Source: Hephaestia sp. MAHUQ-44 (GTDB lineage: Bacteria; Pseudomonadota; Alphaproteobacteria; Sphingomonadales; Sphingomonadaceae). Taken from it: 64,000 nt of DNA. Below are positions 26,080-35,535 of this stretch, in pieces; position 1 is the first letter of the stretch, and each line of letters begins with the position of its first letter. The notes below the pieces were generated by a model. The model saw only the letters and a program-made list of their open reading frames with translations. It made no database searches and had not been told where the DNA came from. The DNA is taken from contig NZ_JAMSLX010000005.1 of the NCBI RefSeq assembly GCF_023806085.1, positions 124,001-188,000 of the forward strand. The letters are read 5' to 3'. A program made the translations under genes and the position numbers.

Positions 26080-26517
26080 TCAACTCACCCAGCCGCGGCG
26101 CGTCGCATAGCCTGTGAACCAGACCCCGAAGGCGGCCACCAGCGCGATGACGATCGGGAACGGCAGCGTCGCCCCGGCCCCCTTCACCGCGATCACATCG
26201 GTGGCGAGGAAGAAATAACCGAACATCGCGACGATCGCGACCAGCGATACGATGAACAGCCACAGCGCGCTCGCCGACCGCGCGAGCAGCGCGATCGCGC
26301 CGAGCAGCCCGGCACCGACCGCGATCGCATAGACCCAGACGTACCAATCGGGCAGCGCGGCGAAAAGCTGGCGATCATAGTCGGTTGCAGGGCCCATCGC
26401 CTCCGCGCCGAGCGTTTTGTGGAGATACCAGGTGTAACAGCCGAAGGCGTTCCACAGGGTCAGCAAAATCACGACCACGCGAAAAGTACCGGTGGGCCGC
26501 TGTCGCAGATACGCCAT
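26080..26517 (-). CDS. Four-helix membrane protein of unknown function
   Basis: The product has 145 residues. Hydrophobic helices lie at about 13-32, 58-78, 82-105 and 118-137. A Trp/Tyr-rich loop (GCYTWYLHKTLG) follows helix 1, and YDRQLFAALPDWYVWVYA leads into helix 2. ATG 26517 was chosen because gggagag precedes it by a few bases; longer in-frame versions lack a ribosome-binding site. It is similar in layout to small sugar-transporter-neighbouring proteins of sphingomonads, but I cannot assign a function. Confidence 0.75.
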   Translation of the reverse strand: MAYLRQRPTGTFRVVVILLTLWNAFGCYTWYLHKTLGAEAMGPATDYDRQLFAALPDWYVWVYAIAVGAGLLGAIALLARSASALWLFIVSLVAIVAMFGYFFLATDVIAVKGAGATLPFPIVIALVAAFGVWFTGYATRRGWVS

Positions 26518-26580
26518 CGTCGCTCTCCCGAATATCGGGATCGAAAGCTGCGCTCGTTCGGCGCCGATTGCAATCCGCAT

Positions 26581-26949
26581 TTACGCAGGCGTAACCATCT
26601 CCGACTCGCCGAACAGCGCGGCGTAGCGCTCGGGCTTGAAGGCGACCAGCAAGGCGCCGTCATGCGCGAGCACGGGGCGTTTGATCATCGACGGCTGCGC
26701 GACCATCAGCGCGATCGCCTTTTCCTCGTCGAGCCCCGCCTTGTCGGCATCGGGCAGCTTGCGAAAGGTGGTGCCGGCGCGATTGAGCAGCGTTTCCCAC
26801 CCGACCACTTCCGCCCAGCCGCGCAGCGTTGCCGCGTCGATGCCGGCGGTTTTGTAATCGTGAAAATCATAGGCGACGCCGTGCGCATCGAGCCACGTGC
26901 GCGCCTTCTTCATCGTGTCGCAATTCTTGATACCGTAGATAATCGTCAA
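26581..26949 (-). CDS. ArsC/Spx/MgsR-family thioredoxin-fold protein
   Basis: The product has 122 residues. IYGIKNCDTMKKARTWLDAHGVAYDFHDYK is the diagnostic N-terminus of the YffB/Spx-like branch of the ArsC family. It has a single Cys, in KNCDT, where true arsenate reductases have NPRCSKS. PSMIKRPVLAHDGALLVAFKPERYAALF completes the fold. The TTG start at 26949 follows aagggg by seven bases and yields the family-like MTIIYGIK opening; ATGs at 26976-26979 lie upstream and would add residues unlike the family. YffB-type proteins are probably glutathione-dependent reductases. Function is unproven. Confidence 0.8.
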   Translation of the reverse strand: MTIIYGIKNCDTMKKARTWLDAHGVAYDFHDYKTAGIDAATLRGWAEVVGWETLLNRAGTTFRKLPDADKAGLDEEKAIALMVAQPSMIKRPVLAHDGALLVAFKPERYAALFGESEMVTPA

Positions 26950-26977
26950 GGCGTCGCCCCTTCGCGCAATCGTCATC

Positions 26978-27544
26978 ATGGGCTATATCGACGGCATGGA
27001 TCAGGGCAAGTTCGGCGACGCGGCGCGGTTTCCGGTCGCGCCGGAATGGCAGGTCGATCGCTGGCTCAACAGCGGCGGGCCGCTGAGCCTCGCGGCATTG
27101 CGGGGGCGCATCGTGGTCGCGGTCGCGTTCCAGATGCTTTGCCCCGGCTGCGTCGTCGAGGCGCTGCCGCAGGCGCAGCGCGCCGCCGCCAGCTTCGCTG
27201 CCGCCGATGTGGCGGTGATCGGGCTGCACACCGTGTTCGAGCATCACGCGGCGCAGGGCACGCCCGAGGCGCTGGCCGCCTTCCTCCACGAATATCGGAT
27301 CGGTTTTCCGGTCGCGATCGACGCCCATCGCGATGACGACCCCCTGCCCGCGACGATGCGCACCTATGCGATGCGCGGCACGCCGACGCTGCTGCTGATC
27401 GACCGGGAGGGGCGGCTGCGGCTCAACCATTTCGGGCATCTCGACGACATGCGGCTGGGCGCGGCGATCGCGACGCTGATCGCGGAAGGCGCCGCGCAAC
27501 CGCTGCCCACATCGGATTCGACGGGGCCGGTGTGTCGGGTGTGA
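26978..27544 (+). CDS. Redoxin (AhpC/TSA-TlpA-like) domain protein
   Basis: The product has 188 residues. LRGRIVVAVAFQMLCPGCVVEALPQAQRA is a thioredoxin-fold active site with a CPGC pair. MRGTPTLLLIDREGRLRLNHFGHLDDMRLG contains the conserved cis-Pro loop (GTPT). No signal peptide is seen, so it should be cytosolic, unlike most TlpA proteins. The start may be ATG 26978 or ATG 26996; neither has a clear ribosome-binding site. It diverges from the Spx-like gene, another thiol-redox protein. Partner and substrate are unknown. Confidence 0.8.
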   Translation: MGYIDGMDQGKFGDAARFPVAPEWQVDRWLNSGGPLSLAALRGRIVVAVAFQMLCPGCVVEALPQAQRAAASFAAADVAVIGLHTVFEHHAAQGTPEALAAFLHEYRIGFPVAIDAHRDDDPLPATMRTYAMRGTPTLLLIDREGRLRLNHFGHLDDMRLGAAIATLIAEGAAQPLPTSDSTGPVCRV

Positions 27545-27553
27545 GCGGCTAGA

Positions 27554-27597
27554 GTGATTTCGAGCCAGATGGACTCATCTGGCGACTCGGAAATCAC
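27554..27597. repeat. 44-bp intergenic palindrome
   Basis: gtgatttcgagccagatg / catctgg...gaaatcac: two nested perfect stems (gtgatttc with gaaatcac, ccagatg with catctgg) around a four-base loop, with unequal internal bulges. It lies between convergent genes (redoxin, ending 27544, and guaA, ending 27680). It may act as a bidirectional terminator, but its form suggests a repeated palindromic element. Confidence 0.6.
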
Positions 27598-27679
27598 GGC
27601 AATCAAAAGATAATCCAGGGGCGGTCCGGTTCCATGAGAACCGGGTCGACTCCAGTTCCGCGCGGCCGCTGTTTCCGGG

Positions 27680-29239
27680 TCATTCCCACTCGATCGTGCC
27701 GGGCGGCTTCGAGGTGTAATCGTAGACCACGCGGTTCACGCCGCGGACTTCGTTGACGATCCGCGTCGCGACACGCGCGAGGAATTCGCTCGAGAAGTGG
27801 AACACCGCCGCGGTCATGCCGTCGGTCGAGGTCACGGCACGCAGCGCGAGGACATAATCGTAAGTGCGGCTGTCGCCCATCACCCCCACGGTGCGCACCG
27901 GTAGCAGCACCGCGAACGCCTGCCAGATCGCGTCGTAAAGGCCCGCGTTGCGGATTTCCTCGAGATAGATCGCGTCGGCCTTGCGCAGGATGTCGCAGCG
28001 TTCCTTGGTCACCTCGCCCGGAATGCGGATCGCGAGACCGGGGCCGGGGAACGGGTGACGGCCGACGAAAACGTCGGGCAGGCCGAGTTCGCGGCCGAGT
28101 TCGCGCACCTCGTCCTTGAACAATTCGCGCAGCGGCTCGACGAGTTTCATGTTCATCCGCTCGGGCAGGCCGCCGACATTGTGGTGGCTCTTGATCGTCA
28201 CCGACGGCCCGCCGGTGAAGCTGACGCTTTCGATCACGTCGGGATAGAGCGTGCCCTGCGCGAGAAATTCGGCGCCGCCGATCTTTTTGGCTTCGTCTTC
28301 AAAGATGTCGATGAAGGTCTTGCCGATGAACTTGCGCTTGGCCTCGGGGTCCGACACCCCCGCCAGCCCGTTCAGGAACAATGTCTCGGCGTTCACATGG
28401 ACGAGCGGGATGTTGTAATGGCCGCGAAACAGGCTGACGACCTGATCGGCCTCGCCGGCGCGCATCAGCCCGTGATCGACGAACACGCAGGTGAGCTGGT
28501 CGCCGATCGCCTCATGGATCAGCACCGCGGCGACCGCCGAATCGACCCCGCCCGACAGCCCGCAGATCACCCGCCCCTTGCCGACCTGCGCCCGGATTTC
28601 GGCGATCTTGGTCGCGCGGAACTCGGCCATCGTCCAGTCGCCCGACAGCCCGCAGACGTGGCGCGCGAAATTGGCGATCAGCCGGCCGCCATCGGGGGTG
28701 TGGACGACCTCGGGGTGGAATTGCATCGCATAATAGCGGCGGTCGTCATCGGCGATCACCGCGTAAGGCGCGCCGGGGCTCGCCGCGACGATGCGGAAGC
28801 CCGGTGCCAGCGCGGTCACCTTGTCGCCGTGGCTCATCCACACCTGATGCGATTCGCCCTCCGCCCAGAGACCGTCAAACAGCACGCACGAATCGCGGAT
28901 CTCGATAAAGGCATGGCCGAATTCGCCGCTGTCGCCGCGCTCCGCCGCGCCGCCAAGTTGCGCCTGCATTGCCTGCTGGCCGTAGCAGATGCCGAGCAGC
29001 GGCACGCCCGAATCGAGGATCACCTGCGGGATGCGCGGGCTGCCTTCGTCGGCCACCGAGGCGGGGCCGCCCGACAGGATGACGCCGCCGGGGCGCATCC
29101 GCTCGAACGCCTCCGCCGCCGCGTTGAACGGCGCGATCTCGCTATAGACACCAGCCTCGCGGACGCGGCGGGCGATGAGTTGGGTCACCTGGCTGCCGAA
29201 ATCGACGATCAGGATGCTATCATGGGAGGGTGCGGTCAT
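27680..29239 (-). CDS. guaA: GMP synthase (glutamine-hydrolysing)
   Basis: The product has 519 residues. The class I glutaminase domain has [10 protein letters not shown] with nucleophile Cys85 and [10 protein letters not shown] with the catalytic His-Glu. The ATP-pyrophosphatase domain has [12 protein letters not shown] (PP-loop). The C-terminal dimerisation domain ends [17 protein letters not shown], as in all GuaA. It aminates XMP to GMP. It follows the peptidase gene by 44 bases on the same strand. Confidence 0.98.
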   Translation of the reverse strand: MTAPSHDSILIVDFGSQVTQLIARRVREAGVYSEIAPFNAAAEAFERMRPGGVILSGGPASVADEGSPRIPQVILDSGVPLLGICYGQQAMQAQLGGAAERGDSGEFGHAFIEIRDSCVLFDGLWAEGESHQVWMSHGDKVTALAPGFRIVAASPGAPYAVIADDDRRYYAMQFHPEVVHTPDGGRLIANFARHVCGLSGDWTMAEFRATKIAEIRAQVGKGRVICGLSGGVDSAVAAVLIHEAIGDQLTCVFVDHGLMRAGEADQVVSLFRGHYNIPLVHVNAETLFLNGLAGVSDPEAKRKFIGKTFIDIFEDEAKKIGGAEFLAQGTLYPDVIESVSFTGGPSVTIKSHHNVGGLPERMNMKLVEPLRELFKDEVRELGRELGLPDVFVGRHPFPGPGLAIRIPGEVTKERCDILRKADAIYLEEIRNAGLYDAIWQAFAVLLPVRTVGVMGDSRTYDYVLALRAVTSTDGMTAAVFHFSSEFLARVATRIVNEVRGVNRVVYDYTSKPPGTIEWE

Positions 29240-29283
29240 GGCCGAGCCGCATAGCAGATGCGCGAGCAGGCGAAACCCCTCAC

Positions 29284-31347
29284 CTAGCCAACATCAAGCC
29301 CGGTCCATTTCGCCGCGAAGGCCCAGGTGTCGGCGGCTTCCTCGATGATCTTGTCGGTCGGCTTGCCCGAGCCGTGGCCGGCGCGGGTTTCGATGCGGAC
29401 GAGATGGGGTTTGCCGCCGATATCGGCGTGCTGGAGCGCCGCGACATATTTGAAGCTGTGCGCCGGCACGACGCGATCGTCGGTATCCGCCGTCGTCACG
29501 AGGATCGCCGGATAGGCGCGGCCGGGCTGGATATTGTGATAGGGCGAATAGCCGTGGAGCACGCGGAACGCGGCTTCCTCGGCCGGCGAGCCGTAATCGT
29601 CGACCCAATAGCGCCCCGCCGTCCATTTATCGAAACGCAGCATATCCATGACACCCACCGCGGGCAGCGCGGCGGCGAACAGATCGGGGCGCTGGTTGAC
29701 CACCGCGCCGACCAGCAGCCCGCCATTCGACCCGCCCTGGACCGCAAGCTTTTCGCGCGAGGTGATGCCTTGCGCGATCAGATGCTCGGCCGCGGCGATG
29801 AAATCGTCGAAGCTGTTCTGCTTGTTGGCGAGCCGGCCGCCGTCGTGCCATTCCTTGCCATATTCGCCGCCGCCGCGAATGTTGGCGACCGCGAACACCC
29901 CACCCTGCTCGATCCACGCCAGCCGCGCGGTCGAGAAAGCGGGCGCGACGGGGATGTTGAACCCGCCATAGCCGTAAAGGATCGTCGGCTGGGGTTCGGC
30001 GGGCAGATCCTTGCGGCCGACCACGAACATCGGCACGCGCGTGCCGTCCTTCGAGGTGAAGAAGGTCTGTTCGACGGCATAATCGTCGGGATCGAACGCG
30101 ACCTGCGGGGCTGCCCAGACGCTGCTTTGATCGGCAGCGACATCGTAGCGGTAGATCGTGGTCGGGGTCGCGAAGCTGGTGAAGGCATAGAAAGTTTCGT
30201 TATCGCCGGCCTCGCCGCCGAAACCGGCGACCGAGCCGATGCCCGGCAACGCGACGCTGCCGAGCGGCGCGCCGCTGAGATCGAAGCGGCGAACCTCGGT
30301 TTTCACATCGACCAGATATTGCGCGAACAGCACCCCACCGACAATGCCCGCGCCTTCGAGCACGGCATCCGATTGCGGCACGATCTCGCGGAGCTGGCGC
30401 GACATCGAGGCGACGTCCATCGTCACGATGCGGCGGCGCGGCGCCTGCGTATCGGTGACGAAATAGAAGATCGAGCCGACATTGCCCGCCAGACTCCAGT
30501 GATTTTCGAGACCCCGCACGACGATGCGCCTGGTCATCCGCGCGCTGGTGAGATCGATCACGGTCAGTTCATAGCGATCGTCGGTGCCCTCGGACGAGGT
30601 GACGAGCAGCCAATTGCCATCGTCGGTGATCTCGGCGACGCTGTTGAGCCGGGGGCGATCGGGGGTCGCAAAGACCAGCCGGTCCTGCGCCTGATCGCTG
30701 CCGAGGGTATGGAAATAGATCGCGTGGTTGAGGTTAACCGCCTGATATTCGGCCCTGGCGGCGGGTTCAGGAAAACGCGAATAGAAGAAGCCCGCGCCGT
30801 TGCGCGCCCAGGCGAAGGCCGAGAATTTGACCCAGCGCACCTCATCGGCCGCGATCGCACCGGTCGCCACGTCCATCACGCGGACCGTGCGCCAATCGGT
30901 GCCGCCGTCCTGCACCGCGTAAAGAAGCTGGGTGCCGTCTTCGCTGGGAAGCCATTCGGCGAGCGCGGTCGCGCCGTCCTCGGCCCAGGCGTTGGGATCG
31001 ATCAGCACGCGACCCTCGCCCTCGGCAGAATCGCGGACATAGAGCACCGGCTGATTCTGCAGCCCCGAATTGTGCAGGTAGAAATAACGCCCGCCCTTCT
31101 TCACGGGCACGCCGAAGCGCTCGTAATCGAACAGGCTGCGCATCCGCGCGGTGAAGGCGGCGCGGCCGGGGAGCGTATCGAGATACGCGTCGGTAACCGC
31201 ATTTTCCGCCTCCACCCAGGCGCGAACGCGATCGCTTTCGCGAACATCGGTTTCGAGCCAGCGATAGGGATCGGCGATCGCGATGCCGAACAACTCGTCC
31301 GAAACATCCTCGCGATCGGTGTGCGGATAGGCGATCGGGTCGCTCAT
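29284..31347 (-). CDS. Prolyl oligopeptidase family serine peptidase (S9A)
   Basis: The product has 687 residues: an N-terminal beta-propeller gate starting [27 protein letters not shown], then an alpha/beta-hydrolase domain. Catalytic Ser540 lies in GGSNGG, Asp in [14 protein letters not shown] near 623, and His658 in [23 protein letters not shown] precedes the oxyanion site. This is the standard arrangement of prolyl oligopeptidase, which cuts short proline peptides. No signal peptide is visible at the chosen start (ATG 31347, after aaagga), so it is likely cytosolic; many sphingomonad homologues are secreted. Confidence 0.95.
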   Translation of the reverse strand: MSDPIAYPHTDREDVSDELFGIAIADPYRWLETDVRESDRVRAWVEAENAVTDAYLDTLPGRAAFTARMRSLFDYERFGVPVKKGGRYFYLHNSGLQNQPVLYVRDSAEGEGRVLIDPNAWAEDGATALAEWLPSEDGTQLLYAVQDGGTDWRTVRVMDVATGAIAADEVRWVKFSAFAWARNGAGFFYSRFPEPAARAEYQAVNLNHAIYFHTLGSDQAQDRLVFATPDRPRLNSVAEITDDGNWLLVTSSEGTDDRYELTVIDLTSARMTRRIVVRGLENHWSLAGNVGSIFYFVTDTQAPRRRIVTMDVASMSRQLREIVPQSDAVLEGAGIVGGVLFAQYLVDVKTEVRRFDLSGAPLGSVALPGIGSVAGFGGEAGDNETFYAFTSFATPTTIYRYDVAADQSSVWAAPQVAFDPDDYAVEQTFFTSKDGTRVPMFVVGRKDLPAEPQPTILYGYGGFNIPVAPAFSTARLAWIEQGGVFAVANIRGGGEYGKEWHDGGRLANKQNSFDDFIAAAEHLIAQGITSREKLAVQGGSNGGLLVGAVVNQRPDLFAAALPAVGVMDMLRFDKWTAGRYWVDDYGSPAEEAAFRVLHGYSPYHNIQPGRAYPAILVTTADTDDRVVPAHSFKYVAALQHADIGGKPHLVRIETRAGHGSGKPTDKIIEEAADTWAFAAKWTGLDVG

Positions 31348-31404
31348 CTCAATCCTTTGGCAGTGCTGCAATCAGCGTGAATTTGGGGTCGGCGACCGCG
31401 AACG

Positions 31405-31441
31405 AAAAGGGGCGCGCCGATTGACCGGCGCGCCCCCCTTT
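31405..31441 (-). terminator. Rho-independent terminator after rplQ
   Basis: ggggcgcgcc / ggcgcgcccc forms a ten-base GC stem with a short loop. On the minus strand it is followed by ttttcg. It sits 28 bases beyond the rplQ stop and ends the alpha operon. The plus-strand side also ends in cccttt, so it may work both ways. Confidence 0.85.
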
Positions 31442-31468
31442 CAAAGCGGTTCGCTTTACTGGCGCGCC

Positions 31469-31891
31469 TCAGGCGGCGGCATCCAGATCATCGTCGCCCA
31501 GCACCGGGCCCGAATCCTGGCCCTTGGCCGAGGTATCGCGATCGACGAACTCGATCACCGCCATCGACGCCGCATCCGACGCGCGGATGCCGGCCTTGAT
31601 GATGCGGGTATAGCCGCCCTTGCGATCGGCGTAGCGCGCGCCGAGCACGTCGAACAGCTTGGCGAGTTGCGCATCGTCGAGCAGACGGGCGTGCGCCAGG
31701 CGGCGGTTCGAGAGGCCGCCCTTCTTCGCGAGCGTGATCAGCTTCTCGACATAGGGCCGAAGCTCCTTGGCCTTGGGAAGCGTGGTCGTAATCTGCTCGT
31801 GCTTGATGAGCGCGGCCGCCATGTTGCGGAACATGGCGATCCGATGGGCCGAGGTCCGCTGGAGCTTCCGACCGCCTACGCGATGACGCAT
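31469..31891 (-). CDS. rplQ: 50S ribosomal protein L17
   Basis: The product has 140 residues. [37 protein letters not shown] is the invariant L17 start. The C-terminal 25 residues ([21 protein letters not shown]) are an acidic extension. It is the last gene of the alpha operon and is separated from rpoA by an unusually long hairpin-rich spacer. Confidence 0.98.
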   Translation of the reverse strand: MRHRVGGRKLQRTSAHRIAMFRNMAAALIKHEQITTTLPKAKELRPYVEKLITLAKKGGLSNRRLAHARLLDDAQLAKLFDVLGARYADRKGGYTRIIKAGIRASDAASMAVIEFVDRDTSAKGQDSGPVLGDDDLDAAA

Positions 31892-31954
31892 GGTATTTTC
31901 CTTCGTTCGTTAAGGGGCCGTGCGAGGTACCCCAGACCAGGTGGGACAACGGGC

Positions 31955-32110
31955 CACCCTGTTCATGTCACCCCGGCCTTGCGCCGGGGCCCCTTCATTC
32001 TGCTTCGCGGCCCGACGCGGGAATAAATCCCGCGTCGTCGGACGGGCTACGCCCGCCGGCCGTGTCCGGCGATCAGCCCGGGATCAAGTGCCTTGATCCC
32101 GGACGCCGGG
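31955..32110 (-). promoter_or_regulatory. Hairpin-rich spacer between rpoA and rplQ
   Basis: The 220-base spacer holds several strong inverted repeats: ccccggc/gccgggg-type near 31970-31991, cgacgcgggat/atcccgcgtcg around 32011-32040, and cgggatcaag/cttgatcccg at about 32080-32101. Spacers elsewhere in the ribosomal operon are mostly under 50 bases. These could stabilise or process the rpoA mRNA end or attenuate rplQ; they may also be inserted repeats. Confidence 0.5.
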
Positions 32111-32111
32111 C

Positions 32112-33170
32112 TCAGCCCAGGATTTCCTGTTCGAGCTTCTTGGCCATTTCCTCGATATTCTCCGGCGGCCAGCCGGGGATTTCCATCCCCAGACGCAGCC
32201 CCATCGACGACAGCACTTCCTTGATCTCGTTCAAGGATTTGCGACCGAAATTGGGGGTACGCAGCATCTCGGCTTCGGTCTTCTGGACCAGATCGCCGAT
32301 GTAGATGATGTTGTCGTTCTTGAGGCAATTGGCCGACCGTACCGACAGTTCGAGCTCGTCGACCTTCTTGAGCAGGTAACGATTGATCTGCTGGGTATCG
32401 CCCTCGGCCTCGGCGGCAGGCGCGGCCTGGCCGATCGCCTGGCTGCGCGCGATCGCCGAATCGTCGAAATGGACGAACAAGGCGAGCTGATCCTGAAGGA
32501 TGCGCGCGGCATAAGCGAGCGCGTCTTCGGGGGCCACGGTGCCGTCGGTCTCGATCGTCAGCGCGAGCTTGTCGTAATCGAGATCCTGCCCGACGCGGGT
32601 CGGATCGACCTTGTAGCTGACCTGACGCACCGGCGAGTAGAGCGCGTCGACCGGGATCAGCCCGATCGGCGCATCGGCCGGGCGGTTGGCGGTCGCGGGC
32701 ACATAACCCTTCCCGGTATCGGCGGTCAGCTCCATGTTGAGCGTCGCGCCTTCATCGAGATGGCAGATGATGAGATCGGGGTTGAGCACCGCGATATCGC
32801 CCGACACCGCGATGTCGCCGGCCTTGACCGGGCCGGGGCCGGTGGCGGAAAGCTGGAGCCGCTTGGGGCCCTCGCCTTCCATCTTGAGCGCGATCTGCTT
32901 CACGTTGAGGACGATATCGGTGACGTCCTCGCGCACGCCGGCGAGCGACGAGAATTCGTGCAGCACGTTCTCGACCTTGATCGAGGTGACGGCCGCACCC
33001 TGAAGCGACGAGAGCAGCACACGGCGCAGCGCGTTGCCGAGCGTCAGGCCGAAGCCCCGCTCGAGCGGCTCGGCGACGAAGGTCGCCTTGCGCTTGCCGT
33101 CGCCGGCGGTCTTCTTGTCGAGACCGACGGGCTTCTTGAGTTCCTGCCAGTTCTTTGCGTTGACGGACAC
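32112..33170 (-). CDS. rpoA: DNA-directed RNA polymerase subunit alpha
   Basis: The product has 352 residues. The N-terminal domain includes [27 protein letters not shown] (dimerisation and beta contacts). The C-terminal domain has [23 protein letters not shown]...[18 protein letters not shown], with the Arg and Asn residues that bind UP elements. An Ala/Glu-rich linker lies near 245-255. It sits in the usual rpsM-rpsK-rpoA-rplQ order. Confidence 0.98.
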   Translation of the reverse strand: MSVNAKNWQELKKPVGLDKKTAGDGKRKATFVAEPLERGFGLTLGNALRRVLLSSLQGAAVTSIKVENVLHEFSSLAGVREDVTDIVLNVKQIALKMEGEGPKRLQLSATGPGPVKAGDIAVSGDIAVLNPDLIICHLDEGATLNMELTADTGKGYVPATANRPADAPIGLIPVDALYSPVRQVSYKVDPTRVGQDLDYDKLALTIETDGTVAPEDALAYAARILQDQLALFVHFDDSAIARSQAIGQAAPAAEAEGDTQQINRYLLKKVDELELSVRSANCLKNDNIIYIGDLVQKTEAEMLRTPNFGRKSLNEIKEVLSSMGLRLGMEIPGWPPENIEEMAKKLEQEILG

Positions 33171-33268
33171 GGGCTTCCCCTTGGTTTTGGGCGGGAGCGA
33201 GGGCTACTCCGGCCGTGGGAGAAAGATGGTCCGCGCTGCGCGATCAACCGCGCGCGGACCGGGCGAAT

Positions 33269-33658
33269 TCAGACGCGACGACGCTTGGACGGGCGCACGC
33301 CGTTGTGCGGGATCGACGTCACGTCACGGATCGACGTGATCTGGAAGCCCACCGCCTGGAGCGCACGGAGCGCCGATTCGCGACCCGAGCCGGGGCCTTT
33401 GACTTCGACTTCAAGCGTGCGGACGCCGTGCTCGGCGGCCTTCTTGCCGGCATCCTCGGCGGCGACCTGCGCCGCATAGGGGGTCGACTTGCGTGAGCCC
33501 TTGAAGCCCATCATGCCGGCCGACGACCACGAAATCGCGTTGCCCTGGGCATCGGTGATCGTGATCATGGTGTTGTTGAAGCTGGCGTTCACGTGTGCGA
33601 CGCCCGCGGTGATGTTCTTGCGCTCGCGCCGACGAATGCGCTGAGGTTCGCGTGCCAT
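33269..33658 (-). CDS. rpsK: 30S ribosomal protein S11
   Basis: The product has 129 residues. [46 protein letters not shown] and the C-terminal [20 protein letters not shown] are canonical. It forms part of the 30S platform. It follows rpsM by 57 bases. Confidence 0.98.
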   Translation of the reverse strand: MAREPQRIRRRERKNITAGVAHVNASFNNTMITITDAQGNAISWSSAGMMGFKGSRKSTPYAAQVAAEDAGKKAAEHGVRTLEVEVKGPGSGRESALRALQAVGFQITSIRDVTSIPHNGVRPSKRRRV

Positions 33659-33715
33659 AGTTGAATTCCTGACCTGATCTGAAGCTGGAAGAAACGGTGC
33701 CGTTAGGCGCGCCGC

Positions 33716-34084
33716 TTACTTCTTCTTGCCCGCGATGGGCTTGGCCTTGCCCTTGCGGGTGCGCGCATTGGTGTGCGTCCGCTGACCGCGAACCGGCAGA
33801 CCCTTGCGATGGCGCAGGCCGCGATAGGACGCGAGGTCCATCAGCCGCTTGATGTTCATCGCGGTTTCGCGACGAAGATCGCCTTCGACGGTGTGATCGG
33901 CGTCGATCGCCTCACGGATCTGGAGCACTTCCTGATCGGTCAGGTCCTGCACGCGACGCTCGGGCGCAATGCCCAGCTTCCGGGTGATTTCCTGGGCCTT
34001 GGTCGACCCAATGCCGTGGATATAGGTGAGCGCGATCACCACGCGCTTGTTGGTCGGGATGTTGACGCCCGCAATACGTGCCAT
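33716..34084 (-). CDS. rpsM: 30S ribosomal protein S13
   Basis: The product has 122 residues. [26 protein letters not shown] and [35 protein letters not shown] are the standard ends. It contacts the 30S head and the 50S subunit. It is first in the separated alpha-operon segment, with its own promoter upstream. The usual neighbour secY-adk lies 14.3 kb away. Confidence 0.98.
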   Translation of the reverse strand: MARIAGVNIPTNKRVVIALTYIHGIGSTKAQEITRKLGIAPERRVQDLTDQEVLQIREAIDADHTVEGDLRRETAMNIKRLMDLASYRGLRHRKGLPVRGQRTHTNARTRKGKAKPIAGKKK

Positions 34085-34221
34085 GGATGTTTTTCTCCTA
34101 GCTCCACAGGGCTGGCATGGCCGCACACGCCCCATCTCATCGCGTTTACTCCCGAAACGCAAGACACCGGCGTGCGCAGACAAGCGCCGCCGGAGAACCG
34201 GTGTATTCGGAAAGTGTGTGG

Positions 34222-34250
34222 GAGATAGGCGCGGGGGCGGCCTGAGTCAA
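34222..34250 (-). promoter_or_regulatory. Consensus-like sigma-70 promoter for rpsM-rpsK-rpoA-rplQ
   Basis: Reading the minus strand, ttgact (-35, at 34250-34245) is followed after exactly 17 bases by tatctc (-10, at 34227-34222). This ttgac-N17-ctatct form is typical of strong alphaproteobacterial rRNA and ribosomal-protein promoters. It lies about 140 bases before the rpsM start and gives the displaced alpha segment its own transcription. Confidence 0.7.
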
Positions 34251-34321
34251 GCGGGGGCTCCCACATTGCGAGACGTGAAACACCTGCGCGCAGGGGCGAG
34301 ATCGTGCCGGCTGTCCGCCGC

Positions 34322-35377
34322 TTATTCCTTCATCGCCGCGATCAGCTTCCTGACCTCCTGGCTGCGGCCGCGCGGCACGACCAGGACATCGTTGCCGCTG
34401 GCGACGACGATCAGATCCTCGACCCCGACGAGCGCGATCCGGGGGCCATCGGAGCGCACGAGGCAATTGCTGCTGTCGATCGAGAGCACGGTGCCGCGAT
34501 GCGTGTTGCCGTGACCGTCGCAATCGCTGAGCAGATGGAGCGCATCCCAACTGCCGACATCGCTCCACCCCATGCTGACCGGCACCACCGCGACCCGATC
34601 GGCCTTTTCCATCACCGCATAATCGATCGAATCGGCGGGTGACGCGGCAAAAGCCTCGGGATCGGGCAGGATGCGGCTGCCGATCCGCGTCGCGGCGTCC
34701 ATCGCGGCGCGGCAGGCGGCAAGCATCTCGGGAGCATGGGTCGCCAGTGCGCCAAGAAAGCTGTCCGCGCGGAACAGGAAGATGCCGCCGTTCCAAACAT
34801 GGCCGCCCGCCGCCAGCATCGCCTCGGCGCGGTCGCGCGGCGGCTTTTCGACGAACCGGTCGACGCGATAGACGCCGGGGACGATGGGCTGCCCTTGCGC
34901 GATCCAGCCATATCCGGTTTCCGGCGCGTCGGGGGCGATGCCGAAGGTGACGAGCCAGCCATCGTTGACCAGCGGCAGCGCGGCCGCGATCGCGCGGTGG
35001 AACGCCGCCACATCGGTGATGACATGATCCGAGGGCATGACGAGCAGCGGCGCTGCCCCCCCACCCGCCGCCAGCGCGGCGAGCGCGATCGCGGGCGCGG
35101 TGTTGCGCCCGGCGGGTTCGAGCACCAGCGCCTGCGCCGAGGCCCCGACCGCGCCCAGTTGCGCCTCGACCTGATCGGCATGGTGCGCGTTGGCGACGAC
35201 GATCGGCGCATCGAAGCGCGCCGCATCCTGCGTCCGGCGCGCGGTCAATTGGAGCATCGTCTCGTCGCCGGTGAGCGCGAGCAATTGCTTGGGGCATTCG
35301 GGCCGCGACATCGGCCACAAGCGCGTCCCCGAACCGCCGGACAGGATGACGGGGACGACGCGTGGCGATTCTGACAT
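34322..35377 (-). CDS. manC: Mannose-1-phosphate guanylyltransferase
   Basis: The product has 351 residues. VILSGGSGTRLWPMSRPECPKQLL is the GDP-mannose pyrophosphorylase signature; VMPSDHVI, FVEKPP and NGGIFLF follow in order. The protein stops after the nucleotidyltransferase and left-handed helix region, without the phosphomannose-isomerase domain that AlgA/ManC-type bifunctional enzymes carry (about 470 residues). It makes GDP-mannose for polysaccharides. ATG 35377 follows aggag by six bases. It diverges from the XrtA-type glycosyltransferase gene at 35536, consistent with a polysaccharide role. Confidence 0.92.
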   Translation of the reverse strand: MSESPRVVPVILSGGSGTRLWPMSRPECPKQLLALTGDETMLQLTARRTQDAARFDAPIVVANAHHADQVEAQLGAVGASAQALVLEPAGRNTAPAIALAALAAGGGAAPLLVMPSDHVITDVAAFHRAIAAALPLVNDGWLVTFGIAPDAPETGYGWIAQGQPIVPGVYRVDRFVEKPPRDRAEAMLAAGGHVWNGGIFLFRADSFLGALATHAPEMLAACRAAMDAATRIGSRILPDPEAFAASPADSIDYAVMEKADRVAVVPVSMGWSDVGSWDALHLLSDCDGHGNTHRGTVLSIDSSNCLVRSDGPRIALVGVEDLIVVASGNDVLVVPRGRSQEVRKLIAAMKE

Positions 35378-35535
35378 GCAATACTCCTGACGGTTCAATG
35401 TAGGGTGTGGACGCCGCGAGGCAAACACCCGAGCCACCGACCGGGGTGCAGCGTGTTCAACCTTTCTTTGTCAATTTCTGCGACAGAGGCCGTGTCGGAT
35501 TTGTTTACACTTTGCCGGCTAGGACCGCGTTCGCG

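Noticed and set aside
35378..35535. Sigma-54 (-24/-12) promoter for the XrtA-type cluster
   Set aside because: No GG-N10-GC pair in a tggca...ttgc context was found in the manC-glycosyltransferase spacer, despite PrsR being a sigma-54 activator.
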